DNA of 64,000 nt from JAHRAW01 sp963693025 (GCA_963693025.1 OY843749.1:2976001-3040000); one strand, 5' to 3'; positions 54,717 through 63,305 are shown, counted from the first letter of the stretch. The notes: generated by a model not told the origin, from the sequence alone. Made by a program: numbers and translations.

Positions 54717-56303
54717 ATGAAAGACATCACCCATCTGACGCCGCTGCTGCAACGCGGCAACATTAGCCGGCGGCGTTTTATTTCCACCGCCATCGCCATG
54801 GGATTGACGCTCCCCGCCGCCGGTTTGCTCGCGCGGCAAGCGCTCGCCGCGACCCCCAAACGCGGCGGCTTGTTCCGCATCGGCATCAACCACGGCTCGA
54901 CCACCGACTCGCTCGACCCGGCGACCTTTGAGGACACCTACATGCAAAACGTCGGGCTGGCGTTGCGCAACTGCCTGACCGAGGTGGACAACAACGACCA
55001 GTTGGTCGGCGAGTTGGCGGAGAGTTGGGAAGCCAGCCCCGACGCCAAAATCTGGCATTTCCACCTGCGCAAAGGCATCGAGTTTCACAACGGCAAGACT
55101 CTGACCTCCGACGATGTGGTCGCTTCGCTGTTGCACCACCTCACCGAAGACTCCACCTCGCGCGCCAAGGGTTTCTTGAAACCGATTACCTCGGTCACAA
55201 AAGACGGCGCGAACACGGTGCGAATTGAACTCACTGAAGGCAATGTCGACCTGCCGTTTTTGATGAGCGACTATCATGTGCCGGTGTTGCCGGCGAAAGA
55301 CGGCGAAGTCGATTGGCGCTCCGGCGTCGGCACCGGCGGCTACGTCCTCAAGCGCTACGACCCCGGCGTGCGCGCCGACTTGACGCGCAACCCAAATTAC
55401 TGGAAAGCCGGCAACGCGCACTTCGATGAAATCCAGGCGTTGGTGATGCCCGATGTGGTCGCCCGAACCAGCGCGCTCAAGTCCGACGGCATCGACGCGA
55501 TGAATCAGGTGGACGGCAAGACCGTGAGCCGGTTGGCGCAGGACGACAACATCAAGATACATGAAACCCAGGGCACGCTGCACTTCGGCTATGCGATGCG
55601 CTGCGATGTCGCGCCCTTTGACAATGTGGATGTGCGTCTGGCGTTGAAGTTTGCCATCGACCGCGAAGAGTTCTTGCAGAAAATTTTGCAAGGGCACGGC
55701 TATATCGGCAACGACCACCCCATCGGCAAGTCGCAGGTCTATTTCAACGACGAGATGCCGCAGCGCGCGTTCGACCCGGAGCAAGCTAAGTTTCATCTTA
55801 AGAAGGCGGGCTTGAGCAAGTTGCAAGTCGAACTCAGCGTCGCCGATGTCGGCTTCGCCGCCGTCGATGGCGCGGTGCTGTATAGCGAATCGGCGCGCCA
55901 AGCCGGCATCGACATCAAGGTCAAGCGCGTGTCCCGAGACGGCTACTGGTCGGATGTGTGGGGTCAGGACCCGTGGGCGGCGGAGTATTGGGCGGGGCGG
56001 GTGACCGAAGACTGGATGTTCAGCACCGGCTATATTGCCGAATCGGGCGGCTGGTTCAGAACCAAGTGGGAGACGCCGCGATTCAAGTCATTGATCAAGC
56101 AAGCGCGGGTTGAACTCGACGACGATAAACGCCGCGCGATGTATTACGAGATGCAGCAACTGTGCAGCGACGAAGACGGCGCGCTCATCCCGGTGTTCGG
56201 CAACTACGTGTTCGCCACCCGCAGCACCGTCGGCCAGAACCGGCTGTCGGCGGCGTGGGATTTGGACGGCATCAAGTGCATGGAGCGATGGTGGTTTGTG
56301 TAA
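54717..56303 (+). CDS. Tat-exported ABC solute-binding protein (family 5, DppA-like)
   Basis: A 528-residue periplasmic binding protein of extracellular family 5 (peptides, opines, nickel and similar). The N-terminus carries a twin-arginine signal, S-R-R-R-F-I-S-T-A, before a hydrophobic stretch ending A-L-A-A. Family marks are L-D-P-A-T-F, W-H-F-H-L-R-K-G-I-E-F-H-N-G (about 112-125) and G-T-G-G-Y. Tat export suggests folding or cofactor binding before secretion. A strong GAGGAGG ribosome-binding site precedes the ATG. No permease or ATPase genes accompany it here, so the rest of the importer must lie elsewhere. It lies between the carbamoylase and glx genes and may bind the compound they degrade. 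Confidence 0.88.
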   Translation: MKDITHLTPLLQRGNISRRRFISTAIAMGLTLPAAGLLARQALAATPKRGGLFRIGINHGSTTDSLDPATFEDTYMQNVGLALRNCLTEVDNNDQLVGELAESWEASPDAKIWHFHLRKGIEFHNGKTLTSDDVVASLLHHLTEDSTSRAKGFLKPITSVTKDGANTVRIELTEGNVDLPFLMSDYHVPVLPAKDGEVDWRSGVGTGGYVLKRYDPGVRADLTRNPNYWKAGNAHFDEIQALVMPDVVARTSALKSDGIDAMNQVDGKTVSRLAQDDNIKIHETQGTLHFGYAMRCDVAPFDNVDVRLALKFAIDREEFLQKILQGHGYIGNDHPIGKSQVYFNDEMPQRAFDPEQAKFHLKKAGLSKLQVELSVADVGFAAVDGAVLYSESARQAGIDIKVKRVSRDGYWSDVWGQDPWAAEYWAGRVTEDWMFSTGYIAESGGWFRTKWETPRFKSLIKQARVELDDDKRRAMYYEMQQLCSDEDGALIPVFGNYVFATRSTVGQNRLSAAWDLDGIKCMERWWFV

Positions 56304-56420
56304 TTTGAGCCGCGCTTTGGCGGCTGTTGTCACCGCCGCCGCCGTGCCGCTATGTTGCATGTGCGGGCGGCGGCGGTGGCGTTGATTGCGCGCCATAACT
56401 AAAGAGTAAACTAAAAAACG

Positions 56421-57326
56421 ATGTGTGGAATAGTCGGCTTATATTACAAATCCGCCGCGCTTGAGGCGCAACTCGGGCGGATGCTGGCGGCTATGTTGGT
56501 GCAGATGACCGAGCGCGGACCCGACAGCGCCGGCGTGGCGATTTACCGCGACCCGGTTGATGACGGGCACAGCAAAATCACCTTGCAGTCGGGCGCGGGT
56601 GACGACACCGACTGGGACGGCATTCACGCCCGCATCCGAGACGCGCTCGACTCGGGCGCCACGCTTTCGCCGCTGGCGAACCACGCGGTGGTGACGCTCA
56701 AGGGCGACGGCGCGCAGGCGGCGGATTGGATGGTCGCCAATCTGGATGGCGTCAACATCACCGGCATCGGCGGCGCGATTGAAATCTATAAAGAGAAGGG
56801 GCTGCCCGGCGATGTCATCGCGCGCTTCGACTTGCCTGCGATGTCCGGCTCGCACGCGCTCGGGCATACGCGCATGGCGACCGAAAGCGCGGTCACCACG
56901 GAGCATTCGCATCCGTTTTCCACCGGCTTGGATTTGTGTTTGGTGCACAACGGCTCGCTGTCCAACCACAACCGCCTGCGCGAAAAACTGCGCGCCGAAG
57001 GCATTCGCTTTCAGACCGACAACGACAGCGAAGTCGCGGCGGGCTATTTAACCTGGCGGCTGTCGCAGGGCGCGACGCTGGTCGAGGCGATGCAAGCGGC
57101 GCTCAAAGACCTCGACGGTTTCTACACCTTCGCCATCGGCTCGCGCGACGGCTTCGCGGTGATGCGCGACCCCATCGCCTGCAAACCCGCCATCCTCGCC
57201 GAGACCGATGACTGGGTGGCGATGTCATCGGAATACCGCGCCATCGCGCAACTCCCCGGCAGCGAGCACGCCGCCATTTGGGAGCCGCAACCGGCGAAGA
57301 TTTACAGTTGGGAGCGGGGCGCGTGA
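56421..57326 (+). CDS. glxB: GlxB/MgsA-like class II glutamine amidotransferase
   Basis: A 301-residue stand-alone class II (Ntn) glutaminase domain. The catalytic Cys is residue 2 (M-C-G-I-V-G-L-Y). Q-M-T-E-R-G-P-D-S-A-G, G-H-T-R-M-A-T-E-S (about 150), H-N-G-S-L-S-N (about 175) and D-N-D-S-E-V (about 199) match the glutamine site of GltB and PurF. With the next two genes it makes a three-part glutamate-synthase-like enzyme of the GlxBCD / N-methylglutamate synthase (MgsABC) type, in which the subunits correspond to domains of GltB. It would release ammonia from glutamine or move the N-methyl group. Which of the two enzymes this is cannot be settled from sequence. Confidence 0.85.
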   Translation: MCGIVGLYYKSAALEAQLGRMLAAMLVQMTERGPDSAGVAIYRDPVDDGHSKITLQSGAGDDTDWDGIHARIRDALDSGATLSPLANHAVVTLKGDGAQAADWMVANLDGVNITGIGGAIEIYKEKGLPGDVIARFDLPAMSGSHALGHTRMATESAVTTEHSHPFSTGLDLCLVHNGSLSNHNRLREKLRAEGIRFQTDNDSEVAAGYLTWRLSQGATLVEAMQAALKDLDGFYTFAIGSRDGFAVMRDPIACKPAILAETDDWVAMSSEYRAIAQLPGSEHAAIWEPQPAKIYSWERGA

Positions 57327-57353
57327 AGCATAACTTTCGATGCGCGTTGCGCG

Positions 57354-58043
57354 ATGAGTGAGGTTGTGAACTTCGACTTAAACAACTCGCCGGTGCGCGA
57401 ACTCAACCGCGCGTTGCACGAGCGCGCCGCCGAGGGCGCGACCATTCGCGTATCAAACCCCGGCGGCAAACACAACATCGCGGTCGGCGCGCGCTATGCC
57501 GGTGACGTCATCATCGACGGACACGCGGGCTACTACTGCGCCGGGATGACTGCGCGCGCCGATGTGTTGGTCACTGGCAACGCGGGACCGGGGCTGGCGG
57601 AGAACATGATGTCGGGGACGGTGACGGTCAAGGGCGACGCCTCGCAATACTGCGGCGCGACCGCGCACGGCGGGTTGCTGGTGATTGAAGGCAACGCGGC
57701 GGCGCGCTGCGGCATCTCAATGAAGGGCGTGGACATCGTGGTCGGCGGCTCCATCGGTCACATGAGCGCGTTCATGGCGCAGCGTGGCCGCCTCGTGGTG
57801 TGCGGCGACGCCGGCGATGCGCTCGGCGACTCGCTCTACGAAGCGCGCATCTATGTGCGCGGCAAGGTCGCGAGTTGCGGCGCGGACTGCGTCGAAAAAC
57901 CGATGCAAGAAGAACACCGCGATGAACTGACGCAGTTGTTGGAGCGCGCCGGTTTTGACGGTATGAAAGCGGCTGACTTTCGGCGCTACGGCTCGGCGCG
58001 CGAATTGTATAACTTCCAAGTTGACAACGCCGCGGCGTATTAA
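57354..58043 (+). CDS. glxC: GlxC/MgsB-like GXGXG domain subunit
   Basis: A 229-residue protein that corresponds to the C-terminal GXGXG beta-helix domain of GltB. Repeated glycine motifs are visible (G-D-V-I-I-D-G-H-A-G-Y-Y-C, G-N-A-G-P-G-L-A-E-N-M-M-S-G, G-D-A-S-Q-Y-C-G-A, G-G-S-I-G-H-M). In the parent enzyme this domain is structural, linking the amidotransferase and synthase sites. It starts 27 bases after glxB and ends 24 bases before glxD. Confidence 0.85.
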   Translation: MSEVVNFDLNNSPVRELNRALHERAAEGATIRVSNPGGKHNIAVGARYAGDVIIDGHAGYYCAGMTARADVLVTGNAGPGLAENMMSGTVTVKGDASQYCGATAHGGLLVIEGNAAARCGISMKGVDIVVGGSIGHMSAFMAQRGRLVVCGDAGDALGDSLYEARIYVRGKVASCGADCVEKPMQEEHRDELTQLLERAGFDGMKAADFRRYGSARELYNFQVDNAAAY

Positions 58044-58067
58044 AAACATGAGCGCGCGGAAAATCGC

Positions 58068-59387
58068 ATGAGCAAAAAAATCGACCGTTCGTGGCTCACC
58101 GAGTCGCATTCCTTCCCGCGCCCGGTGATTCGGGAAATCCAGCGCGCCGCGCGCGAAGGCATCTACGACATTCGCGGCTTCGGCGCCAAGCGGCAAGTGC
58201 CGACCTTCGACGACCTGCTCCTGCTCGGCGCCAGCATGTCGCGCTACCCGCTGGAAGGCTACCGCGAAAAATGCGACACGCGCGTCACGCTCGGCACGCG
58301 CCACGCGCGCAACCCCATCACCATCGCCACCCCCATCACCATCGCCGGCATGAGTTTCGGCGCGCTCTCGGCGCAGGCGAAGGAAGCGCTCGGCAGGGGC
58401 GCCTCGGAAGTCGGCACCAGCACGACCACCGGCGACGGCGGCATGACGCGCGAAGAACGCCGCCACTCCAAGTTGCTGGTGTATCAATACTTGCCGTCGC
58501 GTTACGGTATGAACCCGGACGACCTGCGCGCCGCCGACGCCATCGAAATCGTGGTCGGGCAGGGCGCCAAACCGGGCGGCGGCGGCATGCTGTTGGGGCA
58601 GAAAATCACCGAGCGCGTCGCCGAAATGCGCGACCTGCCCGAAGGCATAGACCAGCGAAGCGCGTGCCGCCATCCCGACTGGACGGGACCCGACGACCTA
58701 GAAATCAAGATACAAGAACTGCGCGAAATCACCGACTGGAAGGTGCCGATTTACACCAAAGTCGGCGCGAGCAGACCGTTCTACGACGTGCAACTGGCGG
58801 TCAAGGCGGGCGCGGATGTGGTCGTGGTGGACGGCATGCAAGGCGGCACCGCCGCCACGCAGGAAGTGTTCATCGAACACGTCGGCATCCCCACGCTACC
58901 GGCGACGCGAATGGCGGTGGAAGCGCTGGTTGACGCCGGCGTACACCGCGAAGTTCAACTCATCGTCTCCGGCGGCATCCGCTCCGGCGCCGACGTCGCC
59001 AAAGCCTTAGCCTTAGGCGCCGACGCCGTCTCCATCGGCACCGCCGCCCTAATCGCCATGGGCGACAACAGCCCCGAGTTTGAAGACGACTACAACGCCA
59101 TCGGCACCAGCGCCGGCTACTACGACGACTACCAACAAGGCCGCGACCCGTCCGGCATCTCCACCCAAGACACGGAGTTAAGCAAACGCTTGGACCCCGT
59201 AGAAGCGGGGCGGCGAGTTGCCAACTATCTGCGCTGTTTGACCTTGGAAACCCAAACTCTGGCGCGCGCCGCCGGCAAAAGCGATGTGCGGAATTTGGAA
59301 CCGGAAGATTTGGTCGCGCTGACGGTGGAAGCGGCGGCAATGGCGAAGGTGCCGCTGGCGGGGACGGAGTGGGTGCCGGGTAAGTAA
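58068..59387 (+). CDS. glxD: GlxD/MgsC-like FMN glutamate synthase subunit
   Basis: A 439-residue FMN- and iron-sulphur-type synthase subunit, the counterpart of the GltB central plus FMN domains. It has P-I-T-I-A-G-M-S-F-G-A-L-S-A-Q-A, T-T-T-G-D-G-G-M, G-Q-G-A-K-P-G-G-G-G-M-L (about 164), V-D-G-M-Q-G-G-T-A-A-T (about 252) and S-G-G-I-R-S-G-A-D-V-A-K-A-L (about 298). It is distinct from the Rieske-fused synthase at 24.4 kb. If the operon is mgsABC, it makes N-methylglutamate from methylamine and glutamate; no gmaS or N-methylglutamate dehydrogenase gene is in view. The AT-rich accessory block starts right after its stop. Confidence 0.87.
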   Translation: MSKKIDRSWLTESHSFPRPVIREIQRAAREGIYDIRGFGAKRQVPTFDDLLLLGASMSRYPLEGYREKCDTRVTLGTRHARNPITIATPITIAGMSFGALSAQAKEALGRGASEVGTSTTTGDGGMTREERRHSKLLVYQYLPSRYGMNPDDLRAADAIEIVVGQGAKPGGGGMLLGQKITERVAEMRDLPEGIDQRSACRHPDWTGPDDLEIKIQELREITDWKVPIYTKVGASRPFYDVQLAVKAGADVVVVDGMQGGTAATQEVFIEHVGIPTLPATRMAVEALVDAGVHREVQLIVSGGIRSGADVAKALALGADAVSIGTAALIAMGDNSPEFEDDYNAIGTSAGYYDDYQQGRDPSGISTQDTELSKRLDPVEAGRRVANYLRCLTLETQTLARAAGKSDVRNLEPEDLVALTVEAAAMAKVPLAGTEWVPGK

Positions 59388-59388
59388 C

Positions 59389-60324
59389 ATGCGCACAAGT
59401 AGCTGGTGGCAGTTGGGTGAGAATTCTGGGCATCATGGCAACGAGCTTGCTTTGAGGAATATTACATGCCCATTTTGCATGGAAAGAGGAAATTTCAAAG
59501 CGGTTTTTCATGCCGAAAAGAAAAAACCTAATTCAGGTAAAAAGCTAAATTTTGATACTCTAGAATGTGGAAATTGCAAAGGGTATGTGATGGCTTTATG
59601 ATCTGCAGGTGAGTATGGAACTCGTAAGGGTGTGCATGACTATCGTGTTCTACCCTGGCCAAGGAAGATAACTCAATACCCGCAACATTGGCCCAAACAA
59701 GTTGGTCGATATTGGATGCAAGCAAAAGATAACATTCATAATGAGAATTGGGATGCTGCTGCGCTAATGGCCAGATCCGCTTTACAAGCAGCGTTGAGGT
59801 ATCGTGAAGGAGAGGTAGAGGGTGGAGAGCATGCAAAGAAAAGGGAATTACATACATAAATCCGCAAGCCGCATATTTACTCGGCGGCACGAACAAGTCG
59901 ATATTTACGCTTTGCCTGTTCTGGCGTTGTGTTCGCTACCCTCTTTTTATATCAAAAATCCCCCACGATTGGCTTTATTGCTGTATTCGCGGATTTTGCG
60001 GCAAACAAGAATGAAATGTCAAATGTTTTTTCTGCGGATTTATGTATGTAATTCCCAAAGAAAAGAATCAACCTGAAACAAGAAATAGATGATTTAGCAA
60101 AGAAAGGGATATTGCCTCCGCTGATGAAAGACTGGTCCGACCACGTGCGTCAGCTTGGGAATGATTCTGCACACCCGGGCACCGAACAGGAGCCCATAAA
60201 GCCTCAAGATGTAAGAGATATAATGGCTTTTCTGGACTTCTTGCTAGAGTATCTTTATTCTCTACCGCATGATATAAGGCAGTACAGGAGTCGAAGAAAC
60301 GATCGAGAACAGCAGGGAAAATAA
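59389..60324 (+). pseudogene. DUF4145 protein gene, broken by a stop codon and a MITE
   Basis: A decayed gene for a DUF4145 protein. The reading frame starts at ATG 59389 and contains a zinc-finger-like C-P-F-C...C-G-N-C. It meets a TGA at 59599-59601, where a Trp codon (TGG) would fit (A-L-[W]-S-A-G-E-Y-G), and continues in the same frame to 59834. There the 214-bp MITE (59843-60056) interrupts it. Removing the MITE and one copy of the 8-bp duplication restores the frame exactly (A-K-K-R-I-N-L-K-Q-E-I-D-D-L) through L-G-N-D-S-A-H-P-G, the DUF4145 hallmark, to the stop at 60324. DUF4145 often occurs in restriction or defence contexts. Starting 1 base after glxD, it may also lack its own promoter. 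Confidence 0.82.
59843..60056. mobile_element. 214-bp MITE with 24-bp terminal inverted repeats
   Basis: Perfect 24-bp terminal inverted repeats: GGGAATTACATACATAAATC plus CGCA at 59843-59866, and the exact complement at 60033-60056. They are flanked by an 8-bp direct duplication AAAGAAAA (59835-59842 and 60057-60064). The interior has no transposase. It interrupts a DUF4145 gene, and excision would restore the frame. An 8-bp target duplication is seen with families such as ISL3, IS256 and IS66; I cannot tell which mobilised it. Confidence 0.9.
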
Positions 60325-60382
60325 CCGTAAAATGTCTGCTGCCTTTTTAGAAAACGATGCAATGCGTGTGAATGGAGTTTTG

Positions 60383-61648
60383 ATGAAACTATTTGTTTCA
60401 TTTCTATTTTTGCTTTCATCGAATTTGCTTTTAGCACAAAGCATTCCAGGTAACTCTTCACCGACCAGTTACGGGATTGGTTGGGAATGCGATAGAGGCT
60501 ATCGCAAATTGGGGCAAGAATGTGTGAAAGTACAGGTGCCTGATAATGCGAGTATCAACTACCAAGGCAACGGTTGGGCATGCAATCGAGGATATTACAG
60601 GGCAGGGCAAGGGTGCGCGAAGGTGCAGGTGCCTGATAATGCGAGTATCAACTACCAAGGCAACGGTTGGGCATGCAATCGAGGATATTACAGGGCAGGG
60701 CAAGGGTGTGCGAAGGTGCAGGTGCCTGATAATGCGAGCATCAACTACCAAGGCAACGGTTGGACATGCAATCGAGGTTATTACAGGGCGGGGCAAGGGT
60801 GCGCGAAAGTGCAGGCACCTGATAATGCGAGTATCAACTACCAAGGTAACGGTTGGGTATGCAACCGAGGATATTACAGGGCGGGGCAAGGGTGCGCGAA
60901 AGTGCAGGTGCCTGATAATGCGAGTATCAACTACCAAGGCAACGGTTGGGCATGTAATCGAGGTTATTACAGGGCGGGGCAAGGGTGCGCGAAAGTGCAG
61001 GTGCCTGATAATGCGAGCATCAACTATCAAGGTAACGGTTGGGCATGCAACCGAGGATATTACAAAGTGAGGCAAGGATGTACTGAAGTACAGGTGCCAG
61101 AGAATGCAGCGATTAACTACTCTGGCAATGGCTGGGTATGCAACAGAGGATTCAAAAGAATTAATGATTTTTGTAGGCAGATGACAAAAAATGAATTCCA
61201 AAAGAAGTTGAAAGAAGAACAAGATTTTATTGCGAAGATGTTGCGCAGTAAAACCGACCTAAGCGGAGACTGCGAAACTGAGTATAAAACAAATGATGAG
61301 GTGTGCGTAAAAATAAATCATGTCGAGTTGGATTGTAATGAAAGTCGCCACGGAAACTACTACAACGACTGTGATGTTACATTAAACTATCGAGTTCATA
61401 CCGACTACGATGGTGGCAGTCATCTGGATGTAGATGTAGAGTGCGAGGTTTATATTGAATACAGAGGTGCACAAACACGATACACTCAGTCAGATTCGAT
61501 CGACCAAGATGAATCGCACAGTTTATACGCATACGACAGCGATAGAGAGTATCTGAATTTTAATTTTTCCTTTAGTCGTAATGAAGAAATAACTAGTGTA
61601 GATATAACATCTGCCGAATGTGAGATTGATAGTATAGATTTATACTGA
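60383..61648 (+). CDS. secreted protein with 31-residue Cys tandem repeats
   Basis: A 421-residue exported protein. The signal peptide (K-L-F-V-S-F-L-F-L-L-S-S-N-L-L-L-A-Q) starts at the ATG at 60383; upstream in-frame codons lack a signal. Eight tandem units of about 31 residues follow (residues about 22-268), each with G-N-G-W-x-C-N-R-G-Y...G-C and two Cys that could form one disulphide. Units at 60536-61093 are nearly identical at the DNA level (93-bp period), the first and last ones divergent. The C-terminal 150 residues are a separate acidic, Tyr/Asp-rich, Cys-containing domain. I know no function; a surface-exposed, expandable adhesin- or receptor-like protein is a guess. Confidence 0.82.
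   Translation: MKLFVSFLFLLSSNLLLAQSIPGNSSPTSYGIGWECDRGYRKLGQECVKVQVPDNASINYQGNGWACNRGYYRAGQGCAKVQVPDNASINYQGNGWACNRGYYRAGQGCAKVQVPDNASINYQGNGWTCNRGYYRAGQGCAKVQAPDNASINYQGNGWVCNRGYYRAGQGCAKVQVPDNASINYQGNGWACNRGYYRAGQGCAKVQVPDNASINYQGNGWACNRGYYKVRQGCTEVQVPENAAINYSGNGWVCNRGFKRINDFCRQMTKNEFQKKLKEEQDFIAKMLRSKTDLSGDCETEYKTNDEVCVKINHVELDCNESRHGNYYNDCDVTLNYRVHTDYDGGSHLDVDVECEVYIEYRGAQTRYTQSDSIDQDESHSLYAYDSDREYLNFNFSFSRNEEITSVDITSAECEIDSIDLY
60536..61186 (+). repeat. 93-bp tandem repeat inside secreted protein gene
   Basis: Seven 93-bp units start at 60536, 60629, 60722, 60815, 60908, 61001 and 61094, preceded by a degenerate unit. The first five differ at only a few bases (for example GTG/GCA at the first codon and GCA/ACA/GTA at the residue before Cys). 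This indicates recent expansion by slippage or recombination. Confidence 0.92.
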
Positions 61649-61756
61649 TGAAAAATTGGAATGTGTCTGGAATATGACATGTTGTCAGAGAAAACCTAAA
61701 TCAAACACAAAGAGACAATTTCATGCCCGCCAACTACTGACAAATTTCATCCTACT

Positions 61757-61900
61757 CCGTCATTCTCGAGCGTTAGTGTCCGTTGCCGCCGCGCTTTTTC
61801 TTTTAAGCGGCGGCTTACGGACACTTGCGTCCTCGGGAATCTCTCGCAATCTGGCACTGAGTCCGCAGGCCGTCATTCCGGCAATCTTTTTAAGTTGGAA
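61757..61900. repeat. composite palindromic repeat, copy F (half)
   Basis: It has the left end and the GCC-rich hairpin of the element (CGTCATTCTCGAGCG, GTGTCCG...CGGACAC) and the first arm of the central palindrome (GGGAATCTC), but no matching right half. It is followed by CCGTCATTCCGGCAATC...GTTGGAATCC, an unrelated small palindromic repeat. It lies between the secreted-protein and GIY-YIG genes. Confidence 0.75.
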
Positions 61901-61995
61901 TCCAGCACCTTTAAGAACGGTATGGGTGGTGTGCGGAATTTACGGCGGATGGTGTAAAATAGCGGCAACAAACAAATTCATTGAAAATTAAGATA

Positions 61996-62988
61996 ATGAA
62001 AATTCCTTCCACCTGGCAGATATTCTGTCCAGACAGCGAACCAGAAAATATGTGGATTGCTGAAAAAAGAAACCGTGCCGGAAAGGTGTTTAATATCTCT
62101 CGCAATTTCTGGGCGTACTTGTCTGACAGGTATAGTAGCAATCTGGAAAATCCGGGGATTTATGTGCTTGTCGGAGGTAATGACGAACGAACCATCTACA
62201 TCGGGCAATCAGAAAATTTATTCAAACGAATCGGAGAACATCTGCAGGATGCGGGAAAATCTTTTTTCAACAGAGCGATTTTCGTCACGGAAAGCAATCT
62301 TAACAACGCACATTTCCGATGGATGGAAGCGCACTTAATTCAACAAGGGAGAGATACTAAACGTTACCACATAATCAACGGCTCTACCCCAAACAAACCA
62401 CGCTTATCAGAGTCGGATGCATCTGCCGCACAGGAATTCCTTGACGAATTGAAACAACTATTTTCCATAATAGGAATAGACGCATTTATTACACCAAAAA
62501 CGATTTCTTTGACAGAACAGAGTCAAACGGAAACCCGTGAACGAACAAGACTTGATACAGAATTGCTGGAATACATTCTGGCATTCGTCCACCGCTTTCA
62601 GTCGGGGACGGGGTTTGCTGAACTTACGATTGGCGAAATGATTGCCACTGCGTATGACGGGCTACCGACCAATGAACTCTCGCGCGCGCTGCCGCGGTGG
62701 GGGGTGAAAATCAGGCGACCTAAAGCCGGTGGGGCGTTGGTTTGCTTTTCGCTGTCCGGCCAAGGCATAAACCAAGCGCTGCGGGGGACGCGCTGGCAGG
62801 ACGGCTGGAAAGTCACGCTGGCGCGTATGCCCGGCGCGGTCAAATCCACAACACCGATGTCATTCGACGGCAAAAGCGCGCGTTTTGTGTCGTTGCCGAT
62901 TGCGGCGGTTTTACCTGATTGCCACGAGATTCCCGAGCCGCAAGTGTCCGTAAGCCGCCGAAAAAGCACGGCGGCAAACGGACACTAA
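61996..62988 (+). CDS. GIY-YIG nuclease-domain protein, chimeric C-terminus
   Basis: A 330-residue protein. Residues about 50-130 form a GIY-YIG nuclease domain (P-G-I-Y-V-L-V-G-G, then T-I-Y-I-G-Q-S-E-N-L-F-K-R-I, R-W-M-E-A-H-L). The AT-rich gene body ends near 62580. The following part (residues about 195-305) is GC-rich and of different character (L-S-R-A-L-P-R-W-G-V-K-I, T-R-W-Q-D-G-W-K-V-T-L). The last 22 residues are translated from repeat copy G. This looks like an accessory nuclease gene fused in frame to a core-genome fragment and then to the repeat. The ATG at 61996 is chosen over a TTG 15 bases upstream. The target and role are unknown. Confidence 0.75.
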   Translation: MKIPSTWQIFCPDSEPENMWIAEKRNRAGKVFNISRNFWAYLSDRYSSNLENPGIYVLVGGNDERTIYIGQSENLFKRIGEHLQDAGKSFFNRAIFVTESNLNNAHFRWMEAHLIQQGRDTKRYHIINGSTPNKPRLSESDASAAQEFLDELKQLFSIIGIDAFITPKTISLTEQSQTETRERTRLDTELLEYILAFVHRFQSGTGFAELTIGEMIATAYDGLPTNELSRALPRWGVKIRRPKAGGALVCFSLSGQGINQALRGTRWQDGWKVTLARMPGAVKSTTPMSFDGKSARFVSLPIAAVLPDCHEIPEPQVSVSRRKSTAANGH

Positions 62989-63007
62989 CGCTCGAGAATG
63001 ACGAGTA
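62922..63007. repeat. composite palindromic repeat, copy G (half)
   Basis: It has the end GAGATTCCCGAGCCGCAAG, the hairpin GTGTCCGTAAGCCGCC...GGCGGCAAACGGACAC and the terminus CTCGAGAATGACGAG. It overlaps and terminates the GIY-YIG reading frame. Confidence 0.78.
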
Positions 63008-63059
63008 GTTGGAGTTTCCGTCTTTGTGGAAACGAGAAAATCGCGCTTTGGGATTATAT

Positions 63060-63305
63060 TCACCGAGCGCCATGAACGTCCAAATCCCTCCGCTCCAACC
63101 GCTCAGCCAGCCATCTTTTTATAACCAACTGCCGAGTTATCCCCAGTCGACCGGCTTCCTTGTCCACCAATTCAAGCATCCAAACGGGAAAATCAATAGA
63201 CACTTGATTTTGCGTTTGTCCGGGACGACATGCTGTGGAATAATCGAGGAAGTGTGTAATATCCTCGCCGTTGTCAAAAGCAGCGTCAAATTCTTTGGCT
63301 TTCAT
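63060..63305 (-). CDS. CopG-family antitoxin (orphan)
   Basis: An 81-residue ribbon-helix-helix protein. The N-terminus M-K-A-K-E-F-D-A-A-F-D-N-G-E-D-I is typical of CopG-type antitoxins. The DNA-binding strand and helices follow: Q-V-S-I-D-F-P-V-W-M-L-E-L-V-D-K-E-A and R-L-G-I-T-R-Q-L-V-I-K-R-W-L-A-E-R-L. AGAGGTG is its ribosome-binding site. The toxin normally encoded directly upstream (BrnT/RelE-like) is absent: the 157 bases between this start and the oxidase gene hold no suitable frame. It may be a solitary remnant or a regulator. Confidence 0.8.
   Translation of the reverse strand: MKAKEFDAAFDNGEDITHFLDYSTACRPGQTQNQVSIDFPVWMLELVDKEAGRLGITRQLVIKRWLAERLERRDLDVHGAR

Noticed and set aside
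60536..61186. Possible CRISPR array because of regular repeats
   Set aside because: The 93-bp units are contiguous without unique spacers and are translated in frame as a protein repeat.
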